The notes beneath the pieces are model-generated. The model saw nothing but the letters and a program-made list of their open reading frames with translations, was not told the origin of the DNA and did no database searches. 64,000 nucleotides of DNA from Roseomonas populi (GTDB lineage Bacteria > Pseudomonadota > Alphaproteobacteria > Acetobacterales > Acetobacteraceae): positions 186,001-250,000 of the forward strand of contig NZ_JANJOU010000003.1 of assembly GCF_024594815.1 (NCBI RefSeq), given 5' to 3'. The position numbers and the translations under genes were made by a program. Below are positions 8,339 through 17,114 of the stretch, piece by piece (the first letter of the stretch is position 1; each line of letters starts with the position of its first letter).

Positions 8339-9265
8339 CTAAGTAGCCGGCGCCGGCTCGTTGCCGGGGTCCAGCAGATCAGGCGGCAGGTCGCGGAGCA
8401 CCCCCGCCAGCTCCCTCAGCAGCGGCGTGAGCGCCGAGGTCTTGCGCCAGAACAGGCCGATGCGGCGGCTGGGGCGGCCATCCTCGAAGCGCAGCAGGTG
8501 GAGGCGGTCGGAGTAGGCGGCCATGCCCTTCACGGCCAGGGCGGGCATCAGCGTCACGCCCAGCCCGGCCAGCACCATCTGGCGCAGCGTCTCCAGGCTG
8601 GTGGCGCGGAACTCGGACCCCTCCCCGGCGCCGGCAAGCTGGCAGACCTCCAGTGCCTGGTCGCGCAGGCAATGCCCTTCCTCCAGCAGCATGAGGGTGT
8701 GTTGCGCCAGCTCCTCCACCCGCAGGCTCTCCCGCGCGGCGAGGGGGTGATCGCGCGGCACGGCGAGAAAGAAGGGCTCCTCGAACAGCTCCTCGCAGTG
8801 CAGCCCGGCCTCGTGCACCGGCAGGGCGAGAATGGCGGCGTCCAGCTTGCCCTCGCGCAGGCGGGCGACCAGCGCGTCGCTCTTCTCCTCCGTGAGGAGG
8901 AGCCGCAGGTGCGGGAAGCGGGCCCGGACCTTCGGCATCACCTCCGGCAGCAGATAGGGACCGAGGGTAGGAAAGACGCCGAGGCGGGCCACGCCCTCCT
9001 CGGGCCTGCTGAGGCGCCGCGCCGCCTCCCGCATCCCCTCCATCTCCGAGAGGATCCGGCGCGCGCGCGCCACCGCGTCGCCCCCCGCCGGGGTCAGCAT
9101 CACCTTGCGGCGCGTCCGCTCGAACAGCGCGACGCCCAGCTCCTCCTCGAGCTTGCGGATCTGGGTCGAGAGGGTGGGCTGGGCGACCAGGCATGCCGCG
9201 GCGGCGCGCCGGAAGTTCCGGTGGTCCGCCAGGGCCACGAGGTACTGAAGTTCACGCAGGTTCAC
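8339..9265 (-). CDS. oxyR: hydrogen peroxide-responsive LysR-type regulator OxyR
   Basis: This 308-residue LysR-type regulator has an N-terminal winged helix-turn-helix (F-R-R-A-A-A-A-C-L-V-A-Q-P-T-L-S, residues 18-33). The sensor domain carries the OxyR redox pair: Cys199 in E-E-G-H-C-L-R-D-Q and Cys208 in E-V-C, the same numbering as E. coli OxyR. Peroxide oxidises this pair to a disulfide and switches DNA contacts, turning on defence genes. It is the third gene of the unit ahpC-ahpF-oxyR, all on the minus strand, so activation at the ahpC promoter would also raise OxyR itself. A binding-site match lies upstream of ahpC. Identification is firm. Confidence 0.93.
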   Translation of the reverse strand: MNLRELQYLVALADHRNFRRAAAACLVAQPTLSTQIRKLEEELGVALFERTRRKVMLTPAGGDAVARARRILSEMEGMREAARRLSRPEEGVARLGVFPTLGPYLLPEVMPKVRARFPHLRLLLTEEKSDALVARLREGKLDAAILALPVHEAGLHCEELFEEPFFLAVPRDHPLAARESLRVEELAQHTLMLLEEGHCLRDQALEVCQLAGAGEGSEFRATSLETLRQMVLAGLGVTLMPALAVKGMAAYSDRLHLLRFEDGRPSRRIGLFWRKTSALTPLLRELAGVLRDLPPDLLDPGNEPAPAT

Positions 9266-9283
9266 GCACGCCTCTCCCGCCCT

Positions 9284-9308
9284 CCCTCCCCGGCTACTCC
9301 GGGGAGGG
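9284..9308. terminator. intercistronic hairpin between ahpF and oxyR
   Basis: Perfect 10-bp arms CCCTCCCCGG and CCGGGGAGGG enclose a 5-base loop in the 74-base ahpF-oxyR gap. There is no T-tract on the minus strand. It therefore looks like an attenuating or RNA-stabilising stem that may lower oxyR expression relative to ahpCF. Confidence 0.5.
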
Positions 9309-9339
9309 GACCCGAACCGCCGCTGCCGGCGGCCCTACG

Positions 9340-10929
9340 TCAGGCGGCCTTGGCCTGCAGCGGCTCCGAATCCTCGGCCGGGGCCGAGGTGCGGATGAGG
9401 TGGTCGAAGGCGGAGAGCGCGGCCTTCGCCCCCTCGCCGGCGGCGATGATGATCTGCTTGAACGGCGTGGTCGTGCAGTCGCCGGCCGCAAAGACGCCCG
9501 GCAGCGAGGTCTGGCCGTGCGCGTCCACGATGATCTCGCCGCGCGGGGAGAGGTCCAGCGTGCCGCGCAGCCACTCCGTGTTCGGGAGCAGGCCGATCTG
9601 CACGAAGATACCCTCCAGCGCGATCTCGTGGATCTCGCCGGTCACGCGGTTCTCGTAGGCGAGGCCCGTCACCTTCGTCCCGTCGCCCTGCACCTCGGTG
9701 GTGCGGGCGGAGACGAGCACCTCCACGTTCGGCAGGCTGCGCAGCTTGCGCTGCAGCACCTCGTCGGCGCGCAGCTTGGTGTCGAACTCCAGCAGCGTGG
9801 CGTGCTTCACGATGCCGGCGAGGTCGATCGCCGCCTCCACGCCCGAATTGCCGCCGCCGATCACCGCCACGCGCTTGCCCTTGAAGAGCGGGCCGTCGCA
9901 GTGCGGGCAGTAGGCCACGCCCTTGTTCTTGTACTCCTGCTCGCCCGGCACGTTCATCTGCCGCCAGCGGGCGCCGGTGGTGAGGATCACGGTCTTGGCC
10001 TGCAGCGTGGCGCCGCCGGCCAGTCGGAGGGAGGCCATGCCGTCCTCCACGTTCAGCTCCTCGGCGCGCTGCAGGTTCATGATCTTCACCTCGTTCTCGC
10101 GAACGTGGTGCTCCAGCGCCTGGGCGAGCTTCGGCCCCTCGGTGTGCGGCACGGAGATGAAGTTCTCGATCCCCATCGTGTCCAGCACCTGGCCGCCGAA
10201 GCGCTCGGCCGCCACGCCCGTGCGGATGCCCTTGCGCGCGGCATAGACCGCGGCGGCCGCGCCGGCGGGGCCGCCGCCGACGATCAGCACCTCGAAGGGC
10301 TCCTCGGCGTTCAGCTTCTTCGCCTCGCGCTCCGCGGCACCGGTATCCAGCTTGGCGACGATCTCCTCGACGCCCATGCGGCCCTGCCCGAAGACCTGGC
10401 CATTCAGGTACACGGTCGGCACGGACATCACCTGCCGCTGCTCGACCTCGGCCTGGAACAGCGCGCCGTCGATCGCGACGTGGCGGATGTTGGGGTTCAG
10501 CACCGCCATCAGGTTCAGCGCCTGCACCACGTCCGGGCAGTTCTGGCAGGACTGGGAGAAGTAGGTCTCGAAGGTGAACTCCCCGTCCAGCTCCTTCACC
10601 GCGTCGATGACGGCCTGCTCAACCTTCGGCGGGTAGCCGCCCACCTGGAGCAGCGCGAGCACCAGCGAAGTGAACTCGTGCCCCATGGGCAGGCCGGCGA
10701 AGCGGAGGGAGATGTCCTGGCCCGGGGAGGAGAGCGCGAAGGAGGGGGCGCGCTCGCCGTCGCGGGTCTCGGTGACGGTGATCTTGCCGGAGGCCGCCTG
10801 GATGTCGGACAGCAACTCCATCATCTCGCGCGACTTGGGGCTGTCGTTGACGGAGGCCGTGATCTGGATGGGCCGGACAGCCCGCTCCAGATAGGCCTTG
10901 AGCTGCGTCTTAAGGTTGGCATCCAGCAC
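9340..10929 (-). CDS. ahpF: alkyl hydroperoxide reductase subunit F
   Basis: This 529-residue NADH:peroxiredoxin oxidoreductase re-reduces AhpC. Two fused thioredoxin-like folds make up about residues 1-200, with the CxxC pair at Cys128/Cys131 (Q-S-C-Q-N-C-P-D). An FAD site follows (V-G-G-G-P-A-G-A-A, near 217-225), and the thioredoxin-reductase-type active cysteines are at 341/344 (Y-C-P-H-C-D-G-P). A C-terminal FAD motif reads G-V-F-A-A-G-D-C-T. Positions agree closely with E. coli AhpF. The start is GTG at 10929, supported by GGAGAG eight bases upstream. It lies 89 bases after ahpC with a strong hairpin between them, so the two are probably one transcript with unequal yields. Confidence 0.96.
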   Translation of the reverse strand: MLDANLKTQLKAYLERAVRPIQITASVNDSPKSREMMELLSDIQAASGKITVTETRDGERAPSFALSSPGQDISLRFAGLPMGHEFTSLVLALLQVGGYPPKVEQAVIDAVKELDGEFTFETYFSQSCQNCPDVVQALNLMAVLNPNIRHVAIDGALFQAEVEQRQVMSVPTVYLNGQVFGQGRMGVEEIVAKLDTGAAEREAKKLNAEEPFEVLIVGGGPAGAAAAVYAARKGIRTGVAAERFGGQVLDTMGIENFISVPHTEGPKLAQALEHHVRENEVKIMNLQRAEELNVEDGMASLRLAGGATLQAKTVILTTGARWRQMNVPGEQEYKNKGVAYCPHCDGPLFKGKRVAVIGGGNSGVEAAIDLAGIVKHATLLEFDTKLRADEVLQRKLRSLPNVEVLVSARTTEVQGDGTKVTGLAYENRVTGEIHEIALEGIFVQIGLLPNTEWLRGTLDLSPRGEIIVDAHGQTSLPGVFAAGDCTTTPFKQIIIAAGEGAKAALSAFDHLIRTSAPAEDSEPLQAKAA

Positions 10930-10978
10930 GGGGCGGGCTCTCCGGTCGGTAAGGGGGCGAGGGGCTGGTCGGGGGGAT

Positions 10979-11008
10979 GCTGCCCGCCCCGGGAAAGGGG
11001 CGGGCAGC
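10979..11008. terminator. 12-bp hairpin between ahpC and ahpF
   Basis: Perfect arms GCTGCCCGCCCC and GGGGCGGGCAGC enclose a 6-base loop just after the ahpC stop codon. No T-run follows on the minus strand. It is best read as a partial terminator or a 3' stabiliser that lets ahpC exceed ahpF, as expected from the excess of AhpC needed over AhpF. Confidence 0.6.
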
Positions 11009-11018
11009 GGTACGCAGG

Positions 11019-11585
11019 TCAGATCTTGCCGACGAGGTCGAGCGACGGCGCGAGGGTGGCCTCACCCTCCTGCCACTTGGCCGGGCAGACCTCGCCCGGG
11101 TGGGCGGCGACGTACTGGGCGGCCTTGATCTTGCGGACCAGGTCCTCGGCATTGCGGCCGATGCCCTCGGCGGTGATCTCGACGGCCTGGATCACGCCCT
11201 CGGGGTCCACGATGAAGGTCGCGCGGTCGGCCAGGCCCTGGCCTTCACGCAGCACGTCGAAGTTCGTGGTGATCTGGTGGTTCGCGTCGCCCAACATCGT
11301 GTACTGGATCTTGGCGATCGTCTCGGAGGCGTCGTGCCACGCCTTGTGGACGAAGTGCGTGTCGGTGGAGACGGAGTAAACCTCCACGTCCATCTTGCGC
11401 AGCGTCTCGTAGTGGTCGGCCACGTCGCCCAGCTCGGTCGGGCAGACGAAAGTAAAATCGGCCGGGTAGAAGAAGAACACGGCCCAGCTGCCGAGCACGT
11501 CGTTTTCGGACACCTCGATGAACTTGCCCTGCTTGTAGGCGGTCGTCTTGAAGGGCTTGATCTTGGTGTTGATGTTGGCGGCCAC
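11019..11585 (-). CDS. ahpC: alkyl hydroperoxide reductase subunit C (typical 2-Cys peroxiredoxin)
   Basis: AhpC reduces hydrogen peroxide and organic hydroperoxides and is recycled by AhpF. The 188-residue product has the peroxidatic Cys48 in [10 protein letters not shown] and the resolving Cys167 in G-E-V-C-P-A-K-W, both in family-standard context. I choose the GTG at 11585: AGGAG lies seven bases before it and the mature N-terminus reads [10 protein letters not shown] frame extending to 11636 would run into the predicted promoter. It is the first gene of ahpC-ahpF-oxyR, with a predicted OxyR-activated promoter about 50-115 bases upstream. Confidence 0.96.
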   Translation of the reverse strand: MAANINTKIKPFKTTAYKQGKFIEVSENDVLGSWAVFFFYPADFTFVCPTELGDVADHYETLRKMDVEVYSVSTDTHFVHKAWHDASETIAKIQYTMLGDANHQITTNFDVLREGQGLADRATFIVDPEGVIQAVEITAEGIGRNAEDLVRKIKAAQYVAAHPGEVCPAKWQEGEATLAPSLDLVGKI

Positions 11586-11634
11586 TAGCGATCTCCTTTG
11601 CCTCAACGGCCCGGTCTTGCCGGTTCGCAGGTGC

Positions 11635-11663
11635 AAAATAGGTCAGGTCAGGATCACTTCCAA
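11635..11663 (-). promoter_or_regulatory. predicted sigma-70 promoter of ahpC
   Basis: On the minus strand TTGGAA (11658-11663) is followed by 17 bases and TATTTT (11635-11640), a good housekeeping promoter in very GC-rich DNA. The -35 directly adjoins the OxyR site, the geometry of an activator contacting RNA polymerase. The leader to the GTG start would be about 40 bases and includes the AGGAG. Confidence 0.7.
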
Positions 11664-11700
11664 ATAGATAAGTTTTCCGACGTTGATAGCCACCGTCTAT
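11664..11700. promoter_or_regulatory. predicted OxyR tetramer binding site
   Basis: The 37-base site reads ATAG-N7-TTCC-N7-ATAG-N7-CTAT. The classical OxyR motif is ATAG-N7-CTAT-N7-ATAG-N7-CTAT, so three of the four tetranucleotides match exactly and all spacings are exact. It sits directly upstream of the ahpC -35 element, in the unit that also encodes OxyR. Confidence 0.75.
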
Positions 11701-11732
11701 CGATGGCGGCGCGGAGTAACTCTCGCGTCGTT

Positions 11733-11750
11733 CAGGGCAGGCCTGCCCTG
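11733..11750. repeat. 18-bp perfect palindrome
   Basis: CAGGGCAGG is followed immediately by its reverse complement CCTGCCCTG, with no spacer. It lies between the OxyR site and the end of the winged-helix regulator gene. It has no T-tract, so a dimeric-protein operator or a stem in the regulator's 3' region are both possible. The rest of 11701-11891 shows nothing else. Confidence 0.45.
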
Positions 11751-11891
11751 GCCAAGGGTCCGCAGGGGCCGGCGCGCCTTCCCGAGTGAGCCGTTACAGG
11801 CGCCCCGGGCTGCGTCCCGTCCCCAAGCCAACTGGCTGCCCTCAACAGGAAATTGCGCGGCTTGATGCGGGTTCAGCGGCTTTCGCCGGAC

Positions 11892-12356
11892 TCAACCCAG
11901 GCCCAGGGCTCCGTCCTCATCCGCCCGGCGGATGATCTCGGCGAACTCCGAGAGCGCGGCATCCGCGCGTGACGCGAGAAGATCCCGCGCCCGCTGGGTG
12001 GGCCGCAGCACCTTCAGGCGCCCCTGCTCCGAGACTGTCAGTTCCGCCAGCAGCAGTCCGCCCTGCTCCAACTCAGACACCACCCGCGACAGGGTCGGCG
12101 CGCTCAGAAGCCCATTGGCCCGCACGACGAGGTCCCGCAACGCAAGCTGCTCCCCGTGCAGCTCGGCCTGGATCACCTCAAGGCTGACCCAGAGGGCTTC
12201 GCGAGCCCTGTGCGGCGGCTCCGCCCCGAAGATCTCCCGGATCGCGACGAACTGGCGGCGAAGGGCTGCCAGATGCACGGCGACGACCGCCCGGGACGCG
12301 GCCGTGTCAGCGGCTCCAGCGTCATCGACGCTCGGCGGATTATCGGTGTCGGGCAT
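11892..12356 (-). CDS. MarR-like winged-helix transcriptional regulator
   Basis: The 154-residue protein starts M-P-D-T-D-N-P-P-S after a disordered N-terminus. It contains a winged helix-turn-helix: L-R-D-L-V-V-R-A-N-G-L-L-S-A-P-T-L-S-R-V as helix-turn-helix, then L-E-Q-G-G-L-L-L-A-E with a wing and R-L-K-V-L-R-P-T. This matches MarR-type regulators, though similarity to a named subgroup is not clear. The frame extends 27 codons upstream of the ATG at 12356, but those residues look non-coding. It is divergent from the phasin-like/HIRAN-like pair and two palindromes lie in the shared 267-base gap, so it probably controls that pair and itself. Confidence 0.65.
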   Translation of the reverse strand: MPDTDNPPSVDDAGAADTAASRAVVAVHLAALRRQFVAIREIFGAEPPHRAREALWVSLEVIQAELHGEQLALRDLVVRANGLLSAPTLSRVVSELEQGGLLLAELTVSEQGRLKVLRPTQRARDLLASRADAALSEFAEIIRRADEDGALGLG

Positions 12357-12482
12357 GTCGGCGCGGGAGGTGGGGATAGATTTCTCTTTGGGAAGGCGCG
12401 TGAGTGCGGCCCGCCCCCATGGGGCTTCGGCGCACAACGCCGGAGCTGCCCCGAAGCATCACAGGACGGCGCCTTGGACTGA

Positions 12483-12496
12483 TAACGGATTCGTTA
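12483..12496. promoter_or_regulatory. palindrome 1 in the divergent regulator/phasin gap
   Basis: TAACG-GATT-CGTTA is an inverted repeat with 5-bp arms in an AT-richer stretch between the divergent genes. It could be an operator of the neighbouring winged-helix regulator. A short palindrome like this can also arise by chance. Confidence 0.35.
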
Positions 12497-12523
12497 CATC
12501 TTTGTGAGCACCACCAAAGATGT

Positions 12524-12552
12524 TTGTTCATTTTGAACAACGTGGGTTAAAA
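12524..12552 (+). promoter_or_regulatory. palindromic operator overlapping a predicted promoter
   Basis: TTGTTCA-TTT-TGAACAA (12524-12540) is a perfect inverted repeat with 7-bp arms, in the TTG...CAA style common to MarR-family operators. TTGTTC can serve as a -35, with TTAAAA (12547-12552) 17 bases on as a -10, so a bound repressor would block the promoter. Transcription would run toward the phasin-like gene about 70 bases away. Confidence 0.5.
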
Positions 12553-12623
12553 CCGAGGAGCCGGCGCCCCGAGAGAGTTGACGCGCCAGCAATCCCTGCA
12601 GTCAGCGGGAAGAGTTCAGTTCC

Positions 12624-13085
12624 ATGGAGTCTAGCAAGATGCAGGAGAATCTAATCGGCAAGTCCACCGGATTGCAGGTCGACGAAACAGGCCGGTCTGA
12701 TGCGCTTCATTACTGGCCGGGAAGAACATGGCCCCTGCCCGCTACTGCCGCGACATCACAAGCAACAGAGCACGCACTCCAGCTTTGCCGCAGCCTCTTC
12801 TCGGCCAATCAGGCGGCCGCGGATGCGTTCTATGATACGGCACGGCGCCAGCAGGAACTCACCTTTAAGCTGGCGCGCACGGCCCTGGATGCCTTCTCCC
12901 CTGCGGCGAATGGCAGCGCCGAGGAGCGCGGCCTCCCGTGGTCGAGGGTCATGGCCGGCTATGTGGAAGCCTATCACGCCGGCCTTGATGTCAGCCGGAC
13001 AGTGGCCGGCGCCACTTTTCAGGCGATGCAGCGGACTCCGGCCAAGCTGACCGGTGGCAGGGTGGATGGAGCGGCGGCCTCATGA
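12624..13085 (+). CDS. phasin-like protein
   Basis: The 153-residue protein is mostly amphipathic helix from about residue 45 to 135 (A-L-Q-L-C-R-S-L-F-S-A-N, Q-Q-E-L-T-F-K-L-A-R-T-A-L-D-A-F, Y-V-E-A-Y-H-A-G-L-D-V-S-R). The final helix resembles phasins that coat polyhydroxyalkanoate granules, and there is no signal peptide. No PHA synthase or depolymerase is in this window, so a granule role is inference and a general helical scaffold is possible. The start ATG at 12624 has GGAAGAG nine bases upstream; a later ATG is at residue 6. Codon use is visibly less GC-biased than in flanking genes. It overlaps the next gene by 4 bases (ATGA). Confidence 0.55.
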   Translation: MESSKMQENLIGKSTGLQVDETGRSDALHYWPGRTWPLPATAATSQATEHALQLCRSLFSANQAAADAFYDTARRQQELTFKLARTALDAFSPAANGSAEERGLPWSRVMAGYVEAYHAGLDVSRTVAGATFQAMQRTPAKLTGGRVDGAAAS

Positions 13086-13381
13086 TCCAGAGCTTCCTGC
13101 TTCACTCCGGCACCACGGTCCGGGAGCCCTCTTCCCTGGATTCCATCAAGATCGGTGCCTGCCTGGACCTGCAGCCCAACGGCCGCAGCCGGGTGGAGGT
13201 GCGGACGCCCGATGGGCGGCCGCTGGGGTGGCTACCGCCCGAGGATGCGCAGATGGTCACTGACCTGATCCACCACGGCGCCGTGACCACGGCACGGGTG
13301 ATGGGCCTGATCCCAGCCTATGGGCGGTCCCGCGTGCAGATCAGCATCGAGGTCCAGCCCCAGGCCGGTTCCCTGCAGTGA
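13082..13381 (+). CDS. small protein resembling a HIRAN domain
   Basis: The 99-residue protein has no signal peptide. Its core pattern is R-E-P near residue 14, a charged strand, R-V-E-V-R-T-P-D-G-R-P-L-G-W-L-P-P-E-D-A (about 38-57), L-I-H-H-G (64-68), and a final strand R-V-Q-I-S-I-E-V. This resembles HIRAN domains, in which V-x-V...D-G-x-x-I-G-Y-L-P precedes helices and a last strand. HIRAN domains bind DNA ends in helicases such as HLTF and also occur alone in bacteria. The match is by eye and not certain. It is translationally coupled to the phasin-like gene by an ATGA overlap, so the products probably work together. Confidence 0.5.
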   Translation: MIQSFLLHSGTTVREPSSLDSIKIGACLDLQPNGRSRVEVRTPDGRPLGWLPPEDAQMVTDLIHHGAVTTARVMGLIPAYGRSRVQISIEVQPQAGSLQ

Positions 13382-13487
13382 GCGGAGCCCGGCAGCAACG
13401 CGGAAGCCAGGTACAAACCCGTTGAGGCCTGCGGCCAGGACGTGGCCGCGAGAACCGGCGCCGGCGTTGGACCGGCCTACAGAATCG

Positions 13488-13521
13488 AAGGCGCCGCCGG
13501 AGTCCCCCCCGGCGGCGCCTT
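13488..13521 (-). terminator. intrinsic terminator of sucCD
   Basis: Perfect 13-bp arms AAGGCGCCGCCGG and CCGGCGGCGCCTT enclose an 8-base loop, 26 bases after the sucD stop on the minus strand. The stem ends in TT and is followed by CGATTCT, so the U-tract is short. The opposite orientation has the same stem end and may also stop the HIRAN-like transcript. Confidence 0.7.
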
Positions 13522-13546
13522 GCCGTTCAGCGATGCCAGCCCTGGA

Positions 13547-14437
13547 TCAGGCCGCGATGGCCTTCACCATGGTCGAGCCCAGGGAGGCCGGGCTGTCGGC
13601 CACGTGGATGCCGGCGGAGCGCATGGCGTCCATCTTGGCTTCCGCCGTGTCCTTGCCGCCGGAGATCACGGCGCCCGCATGGCCCATGCGGCGGCCCGGG
13701 GGGGCCGTGGCGCCGGCGATGAAGCCGACCACCGGCTTGTAGTTGGCGGAGCCGGGCTTATTCTCGCGGCCCAGGAACTCGGCCGCGATAATCTCGGACT
13801 GGCCGCCGATCTCGCCGATCATGACGATCTGCTTCGTCTCGGGGTCGGCCAGGAACATCTCCAGCACTTCCTGGAAGTCCGTGCCCTTCACCGGGTCGCC
13901 GCCGATACCGACGCAGGTGGACTGGCCGAGGCCGGCCGCCGTGGTCTGCGCCACCGCCTCATAGGTCAGCGTGCCCGAACGGGACACGATGCCGACCGAG
14001 CCGCGCTTGTGGATGTGGCCGGGCATGATGCCGATCTTGCAGGCTTCCGGCGTGATCACGCCCGGGCAGTTCGGCCCGATCAGGCGGGACTTGGAACCGG
14101 CCAGGGCGCGCTTGACCTTCACCATGTCCAGCACCGGGATACCCTCGGTGATGCAGATCACCAGCGGGACCTCGGCCGCGATCGCCTCCAGGATGGAGTC
14201 GGCCGCGAAGGGCGGCGGCACGTAGATGACGGAGGCATCGGCACCGGTGGCCTCCACGCACTCGGCCACCGTGTCGAACACGGGCAGGCCGATATGGGTC
14301 TGGCCGCCCTTGCCCGGCGTCACGCCGCCCACGTAGTTCGTGCCGTAGGCGATGCCCTGCTCGGCGTGGAAGGTGCCCTGAGACCCAGTGAAGCCCTGGG
14401 TCATGACCTTCGTGTGCTTGTCGACGAGAATGGCCAT
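13547..14437 (-). CDS. sucD: succinate-CoA ligase (ADP-forming) subunit alpha
   Basis: The alpha subunit of the TCA-cycle enzyme converts succinyl-CoA to succinate with formation of ATP or GTP. The 296-residue protein starts [11 protein letters not shown] and has the CoA-binding Rossmann region (T-G-S-Q-G-T-F-H, then G-G-V-T-P-G-K-G-G). The phosphohistidine loop reads [13 protein letters not shown]. It follows sucC with a single base between the genes. It closes the operon, with a strong terminator behind it. sucAB, often next in alphaproteobacteria, are not in this window. Confidence 0.97.
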   Translation of the reverse strand: MAILVDKHTKVMTQGFTGSQGTFHAEQGIAYGTNYVGGVTPGKGGQTHIGLPVFDTVAECVEATGADASVIYVPPPFAADSILEAIAAEVPLVICITEGIPVLDMVKVKRALAGSKSRLIGPNCPGVITPEACKIGIMPGHIHKRGSVGIVSRSGTLTYEAVAQTTAAGLGQSTCVGIGGDPVKGTDFQEVLEMFLADPETKQIVMIGEIGGQSEIIAAEFLGRENKPGSANYKPVVGFIAGATAPPGRRMGHAGAVISGGKDTAEAKMDAMRSAGIHVADSPASLGSTMVKAIAA

Positions 14438-14438
14438 G

Positions 14439-15632
14439 TCAGGCAGCCTTCTTCACGGCGGCGACGACCTTCTGCGCGGCGTCGGCCAGGTTGTCGGCGG
14501 GGATGATCGCCAGCCCGCTCTCGGCCAGGATCTTCTTGCCCAGCTCGACATTCGTGCCCTCAAGGCGGACCACCAGCGGCACGGAGAGCGAGAGGTTCTT
14601 GCTCGCCGCCACGATGCCCTCGGCGATCATGTCGCACTTGGCGATGCCGCCGAAGATGTTCACCAGGATCGCCTTGACGTTGCTGTCCGAGGTGATGATC
14701 CGGAAGGCTTCCGTCACGCGCGCGGCGTTCGCCGTGCCGCCGACGTCGAGGAAGTTCGCGGGCGACGAGCCGTAGAGCTTGATGATGTCCATGGTGGCCA
14801 TCGCCAGCCCGGCGCCGTTCACCATGCACCCGATCTCGCCGTCCAGCGCGACGTAGTTCAGGTCGTTCTTGACCGCGTCCAGCTCCTTCGGGTCCATCTC
14901 CGTGTCGTCACGGAGGGCCTCCAGGTCCTTGTGGCGGAACAGGGCGTTGTCGTCGAAGGACACCTTGGCATCCAGCGCGACGATCTCGCCCGCACCGGTC
15001 ACGACCAGCGGGTTGATCTCGACGATCGCCATGTCGAGCGCCGTGTAGGCCTCGTACATCGCGGTCACGAACTTCACGAAGGTGCCGACCTGCTTGCCCT
15101 CGAGGCCCAGCCCGAAGGCGAGCTTGCGGGCGCCCCAGGGGAAGAGGCCGGAAGCCGGGTCCACGGCAACCTTCAGGATCTTCTCGGGGTGGTTCTCGGC
15201 CACCTCCTCGATCTCCATCCCGCCCTCGGTAGAGGCCATGATGGTGACGCGAGAGGTCTCGCGGTCCAGCAGGATGGAGAGGTACAGCTCGCGCTTGATG
15301 TCGCAGCCGGCCTCAACATAGACCTGGTTCACGACCTTGCCCTCGGGCCCGGTCTGCTTGGTGACCAGCGTGTGGCCGATCATCGCGGCGGCGGCTTCCT
15401 TGGCGGCCTCGGGCTTGACGACGCGCACGCCGCCCTTGCCGTTCGGGTCGTCCTTGAAGCGGCCGGCGCCGCGGCCACCGGCGTGGATCTGGCTCTTCAC
15501 CACCACGACCGGCCCGGGCAGCTTCTTCGCCGCCGCCTCGGCCTCCTCGGGGGTCTTGGCCACATAGCCGTCCAGAACTGCAACGCCGTAGCGCTTCAGC
15601 AGCTCCTTGCCCTGGTATTCATGGATGTTCAT
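14439..15632 (-). CDS. sucC: succinate-CoA ligase (ADP-forming) subunit beta
   Basis: The beta subunit binds nucleotide and succinate. The 397-residue protein begins [12 protein letters not shown] and has an ATP-grasp fold with [15 protein letters not shown]. The C-terminal CoA-ligase domain has [10 protein letters not shown] and the specificity loop before V-R-L-E-G-T-N-V. All are standard, and the length is as expected. It forms a pair with sucD one base downstream. mdh lies upstream, but an intrinsic terminator in the 67-base gap suggests that mdh and sucCD are not made in equal amounts or that sucCD has its own promoter. Confidence 0.97.
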   Translation of the reverse strand: MNIHEYQGKELLKRYGVAVLDGYVAKTPEEAEAAAKKLPGPVVVVKSQIHAGGRGAGRFKDDPNGKGGVRVVKPEAAKEAAAAMIGHTLVTKQTGPEGKVVNQVYVEAGCDIKRELYLSILLDRETSRVTIMASTEGGMEIEEVAENHPEKILKVAVDPASGLFPWGARKLAFGLGLEGKQVGTFVKFVTAMYEAYTALDMAIVEINPLVVTGAGEIVALDAKVSFDDNALFRHKDLEALRDDTEMDPKELDAVKNDLNYVALDGEIGCMVNGAGLAMATMDIIKLYGSSPANFLDVGGTANAARVTEAFRIITSDSNVKAILVNIFGGIAKCDMIAEGIVAASKNLSLSVPLVVRLEGTNVELGKKILAESGLAIIPADNLADAAQKVVAAVKKAA

Positions 15633-15655
15633 GCGGGAACTGCCCCTCTGATCCG

Positions 15656-15681
15656 AAAAGGGCCGGGGTTTCCCCCGGCCC
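15656..15681 (-). terminator. intrinsic terminator between mdh and sucC
   Basis: On the minus strand a 9-bp stem (GGGCCGGGG / CCCCGGCCC) with a GAAA tetraloop is followed at once by TTTT. This is the clearest intrinsic terminator in the window. It lies 19 bases after the mdh stop and 24 bases before the sucC start. Confidence 0.8.
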
Positions 15682-15699
15682 CGCTACCCTCGATCTTTC

Positions 15700-16845
<1,146 letters not shown>

Positions 16846-16977
16846 CTAGCGCTCCAGCCGGCTGACCAGGTCCCGCAGCAACCGATTGGTCTCGGCCTGC
16901 GCCTTCACCATCTCCGCCATGTGGTGGACCAGCTCGGCCATCATCATCTCGACGGAGCGGGTGGCGATCTCGGACAT
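16846..16977 (-). CDS. 43-residue amphipathic-helix small protein
   Basis: This short gene is supported by a near-perfect Shine-Dalgarno (GGAGG, six bases before the ATG at 16977) and ends at TAG 16846-16848. The product starts M-S-E-I-A-T-R-S-V-E and continues as one helix with M-M-M-A-E-L-V-H-H-M and L-L-R-D-L-V-S-R-L-E-R. It has no signal peptide or membrane span. The heptad-like spacing of Leu/Met/Val suggests a coiled coil or an oligomerising helix. I do not recognise a family. It sits alone upstream of mdh (about 190 bases) and downstream of the Ala/Arg-rich exported protein gene. Its shortness makes it easy for gene finders to miss. Confidence 0.7.
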   Translation of the reverse strand: MSEIATRSVEMMMAELVHHMAEMVKAQAETNRLLRDLVSRLER

Positions 16978-17048
16978 GACATTCCTCCGGGGTAGAGGAG
17001 AGAGCATCCCCACTCAGCGCAAACCCCGCAACTGACGATTGCGCGCTG

Positions 17049-17077
17049 CGGGCGGGCCTCAATCATCGGCCCGCCCG
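17049..17077. terminator. hairpin after the Ala/Arg-rich protein gene
   Basis: Perfect 10-bp arms CGGGCGGGCC and GGCCCGCCCG enclose a 9-base loop, 38 bases past the stop of the gene ending at 17115. No T-tract follows on the minus strand, so it is only terminator-like. It also lies in the 5' region of the 43-residue gene. Confidence 0.5.
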
Positions 17078-17114
17078 AATTGTTCTCAGATAAACCGGGT
17101 GTAACCGGGCCGGC

